Origin: CAZAMT01 sp964486145
GTDB taxonomy: Bacteria > Bacteroidota > Bacteroidia > Bacteroidales > JAAAOM01
DNA length: 19,464 nt
Direction: 5' to 3'
Assembly (NCBI GenBank): GCA_964486145.1
Contig: CAZAMT010000044.1
Span: 1 to 19,464 of the forward strand
Positions 1 through 7,978 of this stretch are shown piece after piece. Numbering within the stretch: position 1 is the stretch's first letter; every line of letters begins with the position of its first letter. The notes beneath the pieces were generated by a model. It was not told the DNA's origin, did not search any database, and saw nothing but the letters and a program-made list of their open reading frames with translations. A program made the position numbers and the translations under genes.

Positions 1-1038
1 ATGAAAAATAAAATCATCACATTTGGAGAAGTAATGTTGCGCCTGGCATCCCCTGGATATCAGCGATTTGCCCAGGCAACTTCCTTTGAAGCCACTTATG
101 GAGGCGGTGAAGCAAACGTTGCTGTTTCACTGGCAAACTTTGGCATGCCCGTTGGTTATGTAAGCCGGCTGCCAGAAAATGATCTTGGTAAAGCCTGTGA
201 AATGAATCTGAAAAAATTTGGTATTGATACCGGTCACATTGCCTGGGGAGGTGAAAGGCTGGGAATTTATTTTCTTGAAACCGGAGCAGTAGCCAGGGCC
301 AGCAAGGTGGTTTACGACAGGGCACATTCAGCCATCGCTGAAGTACAACCGGGAATGATAGATTGGGACAAGGTTTTTCAGGGTGCAACCTGGTTCCACT
401 GGACAGGCATTACACCGGCCATTTCCCAGGGTGCTGCCGATGTTTGCCTTGAAGCTGTAAAGGTTGCCAGTGAAAAAGGAATAACAATTTCTACCGACCT
501 GAACTTCCGAAAAAACCTATGGAAATATGGTAAAAAAGCAGAAGAGATAATGCCCGCGATTGTTGAACACTGTGATATAATTCTCGGCAACGAGGAGGAT
601 GCAGAAAAGGTATTCGGTATTCACCCCGATGGTGTTGATGTCACAAGCGGTGAGGTTACCTCTGAAGCATATCGATCCGTATGTGAACAACTTATGCAGA
701 AATTCCCTAAAGCTAAAAAGGTGATCATAACCTTGCGCGGGTCCATCAATGCAAATCACAATACCTGGTCGGGGGTTTTGTACAATGGAAACACGTTGTT
801 TGAAGCTCCACAATACGACATTACCCATATTGTTGATCGCGTTGGTGGTGGCGACTCATTTATGGGTGGGCTTATTTATGGTTTGTTAACGTACGAAGGT
901 GATGACCAGAAAGCGTTAAATTTCGCGGTTGCCGCATCATGTTTGAAACACACCATTCATGGTGATTTTAACATGGTTACCGTTGACGAAGTTGAAAAAC
1001 TCATGGGAGGAGATGCATCGGGAAGAGTAAGCCGGTAG
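1..1038 (+). CDS. kdgK: 2-keto-3-deoxygluconate kinase (PfkB family)
   Basis: This cytoplasmic sugar kinase should phosphorylate 2-keto-3-deoxygluconate (KDG) to KDPG with ATP. The 345 residues fit the PfkB/ribokinase fold. The N-terminal glycine-rich substrate motif YGGGEAN lies at residues 33-39, the central TDLNFR strand at 165-170, and the C-terminal anion-hole and catalytic motif DRVGGGDSF at 279-287, with D285 as the expected general base. The usual DTxGAGD is DRVGGGD here, a form I associate with KDG kinases. The next gene is KDPG aldolase, which supports KDG over fructose or ribose as substrate. The ATG is the first base of the window, so its leader and promoter are out of view and an upstream in-frame start cannot be excluded. 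It probably heads, or lies near the head of, an operon with the aldolase and TRAP genes. Confidence 0.9.
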   Translation: MKNKIITFGEVMLRLASPGYQRFAQATSFEATYGGGEANVAVSLANFGMPVGYVSRLPENDLGKACEMNLKKFGIDTGHIAWGGERLGIYFLETGAVARASKVVYDRAHSAIAEVQPGMIDWDKVFQGATWFHWTGITPAISQGAADVCLEAVKVASEKGITISTDLNFRKNLWKYGKKAEEIMPAIVEHCDIILGNEEDAEKVFGIHPDGVDVTSGEVTSEAYRSVCEQLMQKFPKAKKVIITLRGSINANHNTWSGVLYNGNTLFEAPQYDITHIVDRVGGGDSFMGGLIYGLLTYEGDDQKALNFAVAASCLKHTIHGDFNMVTVDEVEKLMGGDASGRVSR

Positions 1039-1058
1039 AATATTAAATAATGCCGAAT

Positions 1059-1072
1059 GCATTGTTCAATGC
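1059..1072. repeat. short inverted repeat between kdgK and kdgA
   Basis: GCATTG-TT-CAATGC is a perfect 6-bp inverted repeat in the 94-base gap between kdgK and the aldolase gene. It has no T-run, so it is not a typical terminator. It could be an operator or an RNA processing hairpin, or chance. No strong TAnnTTTG box was found in this gap. Confidence 0.25.
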
Positions 1073-1132
1073 CAGAAATCGGTTCATGTATTTTAAAACC
1101 AGTAATTATTAATCAATAATCAATTTAAAAAG

Positions 1133-1804
1133 ATGTCAAAATTTACGAGAATAGACGTAGCAATAAAGATGAAAGAAACAGGAATGATTCCGGTTTTCTA
1201 TCATCCTGATACCGATGTATGCAAAAATGTATTGAAAGCATGCTATGATGGTGGAGTGAAGGTATTTGAATTCACCAACCGTGGTGATTTTGCGCATGAG
1301 GTTTTTGCAGAAATGAACAAGTACGCGATGAAAAATTTACCGGAAATGATTCTTGGTGTAGGTTCGGTTGTTGATCCCGCCACAGCAGCACTTTATATTC
1401 AGCTTGGCACCAATTTCATTGTTTCACCGGTACTTAATCCGGAAATGGCAAAAATTTGTAACCGCAGAAAAATAGCCTGGTCGCCCGGTTGTGGTTCGGT
1501 ATCAGAAATATCACAGGCGGAAGAACTCGGTGCAGAAGTAGTTAAAATATTCCCGGGTACGCAGGTAGGAGGCCCAAAATTTGTTTCCGCTGTCAAAGGC
1601 CCATTGCCCTGGTCAAACATTATGCCTACTGGTGGAGTTGAGCCGACAGAGGAGAATTTGAAAGCCTGGTTCCAGGCAGGAGTTTATTGCGTGGGTATGG
1701 GATCTAAATTAATTACAAAAGATTTAGTAAATTCGGGAAATTTTGAAAAAATAACGGAGGATGTAAAAAAAGCGTTAGCTATCATCCGGAAAATCAGGAA
1801 TTAA
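1133..1804 (+). CDS. kdgA: KDPG/KHG aldolase (class I)
   Basis: This enzyme should cleave 2-keto-3-deoxy-6-phosphogluconate into pyruvate and glyceraldehyde 3-phosphate, completing the pathway begun by the upstream kinase. The 223-residue length is normal. The Schiff-base lysine is K138 in VVKIFPG (family form VKFFPA), and the general acid/base glutamate is E46 in FEFTNRG. The phosphate-binding strand PTGGV follows at about residue 165. The ATG at 1133 is preceded by an A-rich leader typical of Bacteroidota. It starts 94 bases after kdgK and the TRAP binding-protein gene starts 14 bases after its stop, so co-transcription with the transporter is very likely. 4-Hydroxy-2-oxoglutarate activity cannot be excluded from sequence. 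Confidence 0.92.
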   Translation: MSKFTRIDVAIKMKETGMIPVFYHPDTDVCKNVLKACYDGGVKVFEFTNRGDFAHEVFAEMNKYAMKNLPEMILGVGSVVDPATAALYIQLGTNFIVSPVLNPEMAKICNRRKIAWSPGCGSVSEISQAEELGAEVVKIFPGTQVGGPKFVSAVKGPLPWSNIMPTGGVEPTEENLKAWFQAGVYCVGMGSKLITKDLVNSGNFEKITEDVKKALAIIRKIRN

Positions 1805-1818
1805 AAAAAGGAGCAATT

Positions 1819-2796
1819 ATGAGACGAATGCGAATCGCCCTGATGGGATTACTTGTTTTTCTTTTTGCATCGTGTGCGCAAACGGAAAAACACAGAGTAT
1901 TAAAACTGGCCCATGGCCTCGACCCAACACACCCGGTCCATAAAGGCATGGCATTTATGACCAAGCGTGTGAATGAAATTTCGGACGGAAAACTTCAAAT
2001 CGATATTTACCCGAGCGGTCAGCTTGGTTCAGAGCAGCAATGTGTTGAACTCCTGCAAATTGGAAGCCTTGCAATAACAAAAGTATCAGCCGCGGTAATG
2101 GAAAGTTTTATTGAAGATTATAAGGCACTCAGCATACCATACATTTTTAAATCAAAACAACATGGATACGATGTGTTCGATGGTGAAATTGGTGAAGAAT
2201 TACTGGCATCAACCGAACCTTTTTTTATCAAAGGATTGTGCTTTTATGATGCAGGAAGCCGTAGTTTTTATACCATCAATACGCCGATAAAGAAACCGGA
2301 AGATCTTGAAGGTTTAAAAATACGCGTAATGAAAAGTAATACGGCTGTTAACATGATAAAGACGCTGGGTGGATCCCCTACCCCAATTTCATTTGGTGAA
2401 CTTTATACGGCATTGCAAAGTGGCGTGGTTGATGGAGCCGAAAATAACCCGCCGAGTTTTTACTTTTCACACCATTATGAGGTTTGTAAACATTATACAA
2501 TTAACGAACACTCCATGATCCCTGATGTGTTGATCATCAGCACACACGTTTGGAATAAACTTACCGACCAGGAAAAAGAATGGCTATCACAAGCTGTAAA
2601 AGAATCGGTTGTTGAACAGCGTAAATTATGGGCCCAATCAGTGGAGGAAAGTTTAGAAGCAGTTCAAAAAGCAGGCGTAAACATATATTACCCGGATAAA
2701 GAGCCTTTTGCAAAAAAGGTAGAACAAATGTATGAAAATTACCGGGACAACGAAAAAATTTATACGTTAATCCAGCGCATCCGTGCTGAAGACTAA
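1819..2796 (+). CDS. dctP: TRAP transporter substrate-binding lipoprotein (DctP family)
   Basis: This is the extracytoplasmic solute receptor of a tripartite ATP-independent periplasmic transporter. Residues 1-18 form a lipoprotein signal peptide ending in FASC, with C19 as the lipidated residue, so the receptor is membrane-anchored rather than free in the periplasm. The family signature GLKIRVM is at 165-171. R169 is the position that salt-bridges the substrate carboxylate in characterised members such as SiaP. DGAENN at 205-210 is the second ligand-pocket motif. The kinase and aldolase upstream suggest a uronate, aldonate or KDG-like ligand, but the ligand is inferred. A good AAGGAG Shine-Dalgarno sequence at about 1808-1813 supports the ATG at 1819; an ATG at 1828 is possible. 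The small and large permeases follow directly. Confidence 0.93.
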   Translation: MRRMRIALMGLLVFLFASCAQTEKHRVLKLAHGLDPTHPVHKGMAFMTKRVNEISDGKLQIDIYPSGQLGSEQQCVELLQIGSLAITKVSAAVMESFIEDYKALSIPYIFKSKQHGYDVFDGEIGEELLASTEPFFIKGLCFYDAGSRSFYTINTPIKKPEDLEGLKIRVMKSNTAVNMIKTLGGSPTPISFGELYTALQSGVVDGAENNPPSFYFSHHYEVCKHYTINEHSMIPDVLIISTHVWNKLTDQEKEWLSQAVKESVVEQRKLWAQSVEESLEAVQKAGVNIYYPDKEPFAKKVEQMYENYRDNEKIYTLIQRIRAED

Positions 2797-2809
2797 AAAC
2801 TGACAAATC

Positions 2810-3277
2810 ATGAGAGATAAAATTGATAACCTGGTTAAATGGGCATGTGTATTTCTTTTAGGAACCCTGGTAATCGATGTTTTATGGCAGGTATTCAGTC
2901 GATACATAATGGCCTCCCCAAGTTCCTTTACAGATGAGATCGCCGGATTTCTGTTAATTTGGGTTGGATTGCTCGGTGCAGCTTTTGTTGCAGGCAAAAA
3001 CGAGCATTTGGCGATTGATCTTATTTTACAAAATGCAAGTCCGCGAAAGACGAAAATCGTGCAAACGATCATTCAAACCCTGATTGCCCTGTTTTCTTTA
3101 AGTGTACTGGTTGTAGGCGGATCCTGGCTGGTATTTACCCGCTTTATGCTCAATGTCAAGTCAGCGGCATTATCCATTCCCCTGGGCTATATTTACATTG
3201 TGCTGCCCTTGAGCGGGCTGTTGATTCTATATTACAGCATCGACAATCTGGTTAAACTAAAAAATAACGTTGAATAA
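2810..3277 (+). CDS. dctQ: TRAP transporter small permease (DctQ family)
   Basis: This inner-membrane subunit bridges the binding protein and the large permease. The 155 residues hold four hydrophobic helices at about 10-28, 43-62, 84-105 and 124-144. Family landmarks are VFSRYIM near residue 28, TDEIAGFLLIWVGLLGAAF at 41-59, and the C-terminal ALSIPLGYIYIVLPLSG at about 120-136. It starts 13 bases after the binding-protein stop and ends 11 bases before the large-permease start, as expected for a TRAP operon with equimolar membrane subunits. Nothing looks truncated. Confidence 0.93.
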   Translation: MRDKIDNLVKWACVFLLGTLVIDVLWQVFSRYIMASPSSFTDEIAGFLLIWVGLLGAAFVAGKNEHLAIDLILQNASPRKTKIVQTIIQTLIALFSLSVLVVGGSWLVFTRFMLNVKSAALSIPLGYIYIVLPLSGLLILYYSIDNLVKLKNNVE

Positions 3278-3288
3278 ATTAAACATCT

Positions 3289-5019
3289 ATGGATTATTTA
3301 GGAATTATCATTCTAATTACAAGTTTTATTATCTTTCTGGCGTTAGGCGTTCCCATCGCATTTAGCATCGGTTTATCCGGGATACTAACCATGTTGGTAA
3401 ATATTGATACTTTACCGGCTTTCACTACATTTGCACATCGTATGGCTACCGGACTCGATAGTTTTGCCCTGCTTGCCATTCCCTTTTTTATTCTGGCAGG
3501 GAATATCATGAACCGGGGAGGTATTGCCATACGCCTCATTAATTTTGCCCGGGTGCTCGTTGGACGGCTCCCGGGAGGACTCGCATTTGTGAACATCCTT
3601 GCAAACATGCTGTTTGGCGCTATTTCCGGTTCTGCAGCTGCATCAGCTTCTGCCATCGGAACCATCATGTCTCCTGAAATGAAAAAAGAGGGATACGATA
3701 AAAATTTTAGCGCTGCTGTAAACATAACATCTGCAACAACGGGTTTAACCATTCCTCCAAGTAACGTACTCATTGTTTACTCTCTCGCCAGTGGCGGGGC
3801 TTCCATCGCGGCATTGTTCGTGGCAGGTTACATCCCCGGTATCCTGACAGGTGTAAGTTTAATGCTTATTGCAGCCGTATTCGCCATACGAAAAAAATAT
3901 GCTATATCTAAAGAACACATGCTTTTGGATATCGGAATTACTTTTGGTATGTTATTTTCGATCCTTGGTTTAATTTATGTTTTTTCAAATGACCAGTTTA
4001 ACTGGACGTATCTGCTTATGTATGCCATCTGGTTGAAAACAATCCTGATCATGGTATATCCCAAATTTCCAAAGGCAAAATGGTTTGACCTCATTCTGGG
4101 ATTTGGCGGAGTTGCCCTGTTTTTTGTTTTGAACAATTCATTTCCTGTTTTTCTGATTCCATTGCTTATCCTGGCGCTAACCCCACTCCTGTTGGGTAAC
4201 AAAAAGGTAGTCCATTCCATCATTCAAACCTTAATTATTGCCATAGCCATTAACATTTACAGTGATGTTCATTTTATCACCAGTGCCATTCTTCTGTTGA
4301 CAGTATTTGCTTTTACAAGCATAATTGGTCAGGCCGATGATGATCTAAATCACTATTTCAAAGGAACACGAAAGTTTTTCGATTCAGTTCCAAGCCTGTT
4401 GCTTCTCGTGGTTGTCATTGGAGGGATCATTGCTGGCATTTTTACAGCAACCGAGGCATCGGCAGTGGCGGTTTTATATGCTGCTATACTGGCGTTTATA
4501 TATAACGAAATTAAAATATCAGATTTACCAACAATCCTGTTAAATTCGGTTCGTACTACCTCCATTGTACTATTGCTTGTAGCAGCCAGTATAGGTTTGT
4601 CCTGGATCATGTCGTTTGAAAACATTCCGCAAAATGTAAGTTCCGGATTGCTGTCTATCAGTAACAACCCAATCGTCATTCTGCTTATTATTAACTTAAT
4701 TCTTTTATTTGTGGGGGTATTTATGGATATGACACCTGCTGTACTGATTTTTACACCCATTTTTCTCCCCATTGTGGTTACCCAGCTTGGACTGGATCCC
4801 ATTCATTTTGGAATCATCATGGTACTAAATCTAAGTGTCGGACTATGCACGCCTCCGGTTGGTTCTGTGCTATTTATAGGCTGTAGCGTATCGGGAGTGC
4901 CCATTGCCAGGGTCATCAAACCATTGTTTCCCATGTTCATCGCGATGATCATTACCCTGTTACTGGTAACGTACATTCCTGCACTGAGCCTTTGGTTGCC
5001 GAATTTGTTTGGATTCTGA
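3289..5019 (+). CDS. dctM: TRAP transporter large permease (DctM family) with a central hydrophobic insertion
   Basis: This is the sodium- or proton-coupled transporting subunit, paired with the small permease directly upstream. Recognisable DctM segments are the N-terminal PIAFSIGLSG (about 22-31), the GAISGSAAASASAIGTI region (about 112-128), PPSNVLIVYS (about 158-167), GIFTATEASAVAVLYA (about 385-400) and the C-terminal LGLDPIHFGIIM and CTPPVG motifs. The protein is 576 residues, against about 425-430 usually. The excess lies between RKKYA near residue 205 and FKGTRKFFDSVPSLLL near residue 357, where normal members have a short cytoplasmic loop. The extra part contains about six hydrophobic stretches, so the flanking topology could be kept. 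The reading frame is open throughout, so this is an insertion rather than a frameshift. A terminator follows. Confidence 0.92.
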   Translation: MDYLGIIILITSFIIFLALGVPIAFSIGLSGILTMLVNIDTLPAFTTFAHRMATGLDSFALLAIPFFILAGNIMNRGGIAIRLINFARVLVGRLPGGLAFVNILANMLFGAISGSAAASASAIGTIMSPEMKKEGYDKNFSAAVNITSATTGLTIPPSNVLIVYSLASGGASIAALFVAGYIPGILTGVSLMLIAAVFAIRKKYAISKEHMLLDIGITFGMLFSILGLIYVFSNDQFNWTYLLMYAIWLKTILIMVYPKFPKAKWFDLILGFGGVALFFVLNNSFPVFLIPLLILALTPLLLGNKKVVHSIIQTLIIAIAINIYSDVHFITSAILLLTVFAFTSIIGQADDDLNHYFKGTRKFFDSVPSLLLLVVVIGGIIAGIFTATEASAVAVLYAAILAFIYNEIKISDLPTILLNSVRTTSIVLLLVAASIGLSWIMSFENIPQNVSSGLLSISNNPIVILLIINLILLFVGVFMDMTPAVLIFTPIFLPIVVTQLGLDPIHFGIIMVLNLSVGLCTPPVGSVLFIGCSVSGVPIARVIKPLFPMFIAMIITLLLVTYIPALSLWLPNLFGF

Positions 5020-5038
5020 TAACTTAAATGACATCATC

Positions 5039-5071
5039 GAAGCCTGCCATTATTTCTGGCGGGCTTTTTTT
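5039..5071 (+). terminator. Rho-independent terminator of the KDG/TRAP operon
   Basis: The arms AGCCTGCC (5041-5048) and GGCGGGCT (5058-5065) pair with a single T-G wobble around a 9-base loop, followed by an uninterrupted T-run to 5071. It starts about 20 bases after the large-permease stop, so it closes this operon and separates it from the kinase gene. Confidence 0.85.
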
Positions 5072-5116
5072 ATCTACAATGTTCATAGCATGTGCAAGAA
5101 AACAGACATTAATCAC

Positions 5117-5147
5117 GTTGATATAAATAATAATATTCTTAATTTTA
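5117..5147 (+). promoter_or_regulatory. candidate Bacteroidota promoter for the sensor kinase
   Basis: GTTG at 5117-5120 is followed after 19 bases by TAATTTTA at 5140-5147. This is one mismatch from the Bacteroidota -7 box TAnnTTTG, at a suitable spacing from the -33 element. It would give a leader of roughly 25-30 bases before the ATG at 5183. The terminator just upstream makes a separate promoter necessary. Confidence 0.4.
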
Positions 5148-5182
5148 CCATGCTGTTAAAACAAACCTACTGATCACACAAA

Positions 5183-7009
5183 ATGTTTGCATTTTTTACG
5201 GATTTGAAAATTCTTATCATCGTTTTTTTGATCATCACCAACATTGTGCTCATCATTCTGTATTTAAGAAAAACCGAATTTGCAGAAAAAAGGGATGACG
5301 AAAAACTGGGAAAACAGTTCCATACCAAGAGAAATCAGTTACGGGCGCTTATCGATGCAATGCCCGACAGTATTTACATTAAGGACTTAGAAAGTAAATT
5401 TGTTATTGCCAATAAGCAAATTGCCTCGGTCATGGGTAAAAACCACCCGAAGGAAGTGATAGGAAAAACAGATTTTGATTTTTATGAGCATGATATTGCA
5501 CAAACCTATTACGATGACGAACAGAAAATAATACAAACCGGCGAACCCATTATCAACAAGGAAGAATACGGGCGCGATGGCAAAGGTAAACTTATTTATA
5601 AATCAACAACCAAAGTGCCATACCTTGATGACAAAGGCCAAATCATTGGAATTATTGGAATCGGTAGGGACATTTCAAAACAAAAAGAAGTTGAAAAAGA
5701 GTTGATGATCAAATCGAATCAACTATCTGAAATTAATCAAATTCTGGAGGAAAGACAGGAACACATTGAACAACAATCAGAGATCCTTACAGAAAAATCC
5801 GAAGAACTGGAAAATGAAAGGAACATTTTGCGCGCTTTTATAGATAATATGCCTGACCGAATTTACATCAAAGACACAAACGGTCGATTTATTACCGGGA
5901 ATGATGAGCTGATCAAGATAATGAAGGCAGGCAGGGTTGAAAATATCGTGGGAAAAACGGATTACGATTTTTATCCGGAAAATATGGCTGAAGCTTTTTT
6001 TAATGATGACATGGAGGTTATTAAATCGGGGAAACCGATAATTAACAAGGAGGAATTCGGTTGGTCAGAAGATGGAAAAAACATCGTTGTTTCTACTACC
6101 AAAGTGCCTGTAAAGGATAACAATGGTGAAATTTCATGTTTGGTTGGACTTGGACGGGATATTTCAAAACAAAAAGCAAACGTAAATAAGCTTATTCAGC
6201 AATCAGAGGCCATTCATGAGGTAAATGTTCTGCTGGAAGAACGACAGGAAGAAATTCAACAACAAAAGGAAGAACTGGAGGCACAGGCAGATAACCTCAG
6301 GGAAATAAACCAGGAACTTGAAAAATTAAACCGCACCAAAAATAAGTTTTTTTCCATCATCGCCCACGATCTTAAAAATCCGTTTCATGCCATCTCCGGT
6401 TTTGCCATGCTTGTTTCTTCGAGGTTCCATGAAATGGACGACAAGCGAAAACAGGAAATTATCGAAATGATAAAAACATCATCTGAAAACGCATATAACC
6501 TGCTCGAAAACCTGCTTCATTGGGCAAGAAGTCAAACAAACGCCATCAGGTATAATCCTGTCAGTACAAACGTCAAAGAATTGATTGAACAAAACCTGTA
6601 TTTTCTGAAGATGTCCAGCGAATCCAAAAACCTGAACATACAAACGGATATCACCTCCTGTCAGGCTTACATCGACAATCAGATGATCAACACGGTGATA
6701 CGAAACCTGTTAAGCAATGCCATAAAATTTTCCAATAATGATGGAACGATTAACATAAGCTGTAAATCCGAAAATGATCAAATTCTTATTACAATTAAAG
6801 ATGATGGTATTGGCATTTCCCCGCAGGACCAGAAACGTTTATTTAAAATTGATCAGTATTATTCCACAACAGGTACCGAAGGAGAAACAGGTACAGGACT
6901 TGGACTAATCATTTGTAAAGAATTTGTTGAAAAAAACAAAGGGAAAATAACCGTTGAAAGCAAATTAGGCAAAGGCACCGTTTTCAGTGTGTACCTGCCA
7001 AAAGAGTAG
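5183..7009 (+). CDS. membrane-anchored sensor histidine kinase with two tandem PAS domains
   Basis: One transmembrane helix (about residues 9-27) anchors a cytoplasmic sensor; there is no periplasmic domain to speak of. PAS 1 spans about 53-167 and PAS 2 about 216-330. Each begins LRAxIDxMPDxIYIKD and ends GRDISKQK, and each is followed by a Gln/Glu-rich coiled coil. The HisKA phosphoacceptor is H395 in IIAHDLKNPF. The HATPase has the N-box RNLLSNA (507-513), the G1 box DDGIGIS (540-546) and the G2 box GETGTGLGL (567-575), so it looks fully active. There is no receiver domain, and no response regulator gene is adjacent, so its partner is unknown. PAS ligands cannot be read from sequence; redox, small-molecule or haem sensing are all possible. 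The neighbouring TRAP operon may be coincidental. Confidence 0.9.
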   Translation: MFAFFTDLKILIIVFLIITNIVLIILYLRKTEFAEKRDDEKLGKQFHTKRNQLRALIDAMPDSIYIKDLESKFVIANKQIASVMGKNHPKEVIGKTDFDFYEHDIAQTYYDDEQKIIQTGEPIINKEEYGRDGKGKLIYKSTTKVPYLDDKGQIIGIIGIGRDISKQKEVEKELMIKSNQLSEINQILEERQEHIEQQSEILTEKSEELENERNILRAFIDNMPDRIYIKDTNGRFITGNDELIKIMKAGRVENIVGKTDYDFYPENMAEAFFNDDMEVIKSGKPIINKEEFGWSEDGKNIVVSTTKVPVKDNNGEISCLVGLGRDISKQKANVNKLIQQSEAIHEVNVLLEERQEEIQQQKEELEAQADNLREINQELEKLNRTKNKFFSIIAHDLKNPFHAISGFAMLVSSRFHEMDDKRKQEIIEMIKTSSENAYNLLENLLHWARSQTNAIRYNPVSTNVKELIEQNLYFLKMSSESKNLNIQTDITSCQAYIDNQMINTVIRNLLSNAIKFSNNDGTINISCKSENDQILITIKDDGIGISPQDQKRLFKIDQYYSTTGTEGETGTGLGLIICKEFVEKNKGKITVESKLGKGTVFSVYLPKE

Positions 7010-7073
7010 CAATTACCAGCACATTACCTTCAAAAGCATTTCACTTTCATGTTTAACAAAAAAATGTATTGTT

Positions 7074-7088
7074 ACGTATTTTGTACGT
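7074..7088. promoter_or_regulatory. palindrome upstream of xylR, candidate operator
   Basis: ACGTA-TTTTG-TACGT is a perfect 5-bp-arm inverted repeat in the 223-base gap before the xylose operon. It is the most symmetric site in that gap and is a candidate binding site for the Nudix-type regulator encoded downstream. The link to that protein is inferred from position only. Confidence 0.3.
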
Positions 7089-7164
7089 TTAGTTTGTTAT
7101 TACTGACATTTTTCATATATTTACCCTGTTTGATGATTGCAAACACGTATCCTTCATTCTTAAA

Positions 7165-7172
7165 TAATTTTG
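7165..7172 (+). promoter_or_regulatory. candidate -7 box for the xylose operon
   Basis: TAATTTTG matches the Bacteroidota -7 consensus TAnnTTTG exactly and would start transcription about 55 bases before the xylR ATG. The nearest TTG upstream (7137-7139) is 25 bases away, which is longer than usual, so the -33 element is uncertain. Confidence 0.35.
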
Positions 7173-7198
7173 AAAAAACTGAACGAATCACGGATTTA

Positions 7199-7228
7199 TT
7201 TTTAAAGTTACATATAGGTCTGTAAAAA
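7199..7228. promoter_or_regulatory. imperfect inverted repeat in the xylR leader
   Basis: TTTTTAAAG (7199-7207) and CTGTAAAAA (7220-7228) pair at 8 of 9 positions around a 12-base spacer, ending just before the xylR ATG at 7233. It could be an autoregulatory operator or a weak hairpin covering the ribosome-binding region. Confidence 0.25.
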
Positions 7229-7232
7229 CAAA

Positions 7233-7958
7233 ATGGCACATCTTAATCCACATATTTCTGTCGACTGCGTTGTATTCGGTTTCAATGAGCCCGAGCTATC
7301 CGTATTACTGATTAACAGGGAACAGGATGATGCGCATGACAGCAGGCTGAAACTACCCGGTAATCTGATTCAGTTTCACGAAACACTGAAAGACTCAGCC
7401 AACAGGGTATTATACGAATTAACGGGTTTGCAAAACCTGTATCTAAAGCAGTTTGGTGTATTCGATCACCCTGACCGACTAAATAGCAACGGTGACCTGG
7501 AATGGTTACAAAAATCAAGCGGAATCAACGTAGACAGGGTTGTAACTATCGCGTATTATTCACTTATAAATATAAAAGAAAGCAGAGATACTGATCTTTC
7601 CAAATCATTTGAAGCCAGATGGTTTCCTGTAAATCATCTCCCATCCCTGATTTTTGATCATAACCGTATCATTGAGGCCGGACTCAAAACTCTTCAGCGG
7701 GAATTGCTTACAGAGCCGCTGGGTTATGAACTGTTGCCTGAAAAATTTTCGTTAAACCAATTACAACGGCTTTATGAGGCTATTTTGGGCATTCCTATTG
7801 ACAATCGAAATTTCAGAAAAAAAATCGGTAAACTAAATTACATTATTCCACTAAACGAATTTCAAACGGGTGTAGCCCATAAACCTGCACGACTGAACAT
7901 CTTTGATAAAAAAAGATTTGATGAATTTAAAAAAGCCAACACGGGCTTTATTATTTAA
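7233..7958 (+). CDS. xylR: Nudix-fold (NrtR-like) transcriptional regulator of xylose use
   Basis: This regulator has an N-terminal Nudix-fold effector domain (about residues 1-155) and a C-terminal winged helix (about 166-235, with LLPEKFSLNQLQRLYEAILG at its start). The Nudix box (about 43-66) keeps its spacing but has lost catalytic glutamates: the REx2EEx-type core reads RVLYELTG. It therefore probably binds a sugar or sugar phosphate without hydrolysing nucleotides. The family is known from Bacteroides, where Nudix-type AraR and XylR proteins control pentose use. The order regulator-xylB-xylA with a 20-base gap to xylB matches the XylR case. Palindromes at 7074-7088 and 7199-7228 are candidate autoregulatory sites. 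The alternatives arabinose or NAD regulation are unlikely given the neighbours. Confidence 0.82.
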   Translation: MAHLNPHISVDCVVFGFNEPELSVLLINREQDDAHDSRLKLPGNLIQFHETLKDSANRVLYELTGLQNLYLKQFGVFDHPDRLNSNGDLEWLQKSSGINVDRVVTIAYYSLINIKESRDTDLSKSFEARWFPVNHLPSLIFDHNRIIEAGLKTLQRELLTEPLGYELLPEKFSLNQLQRLYEAILGIPIDNRNFRKKIGKLNYIIPLNEFQTGVAHKPARLNIFDKKRFDEFKKANTGFII

Positions 7959-7978
7959 ACGAACTAAAAACAAAAACT

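Noticed and set aside
3294..3773. Long minus-strand open frame opposite the TRAP large permease
   Set aside because: It is a mirror of the codon pattern of the real gene and has no family resemblance, start signal or operon context.
3913..4359. A separate gene or frameshift inside the large permease
   Set aside because: The frame is continuous from the DctM N-terminus to its C-terminal motifs with no stop or shift, so this is one protein with an insertion.
5183..7009. Hybrid kinase or a kinase paired with the adjacent Nudix regulator
   Set aside because: No receiver domain is present after the HATPase, and the Nudix-type protein has no phosphoacceptor domain; its neighbours are xylose genes.
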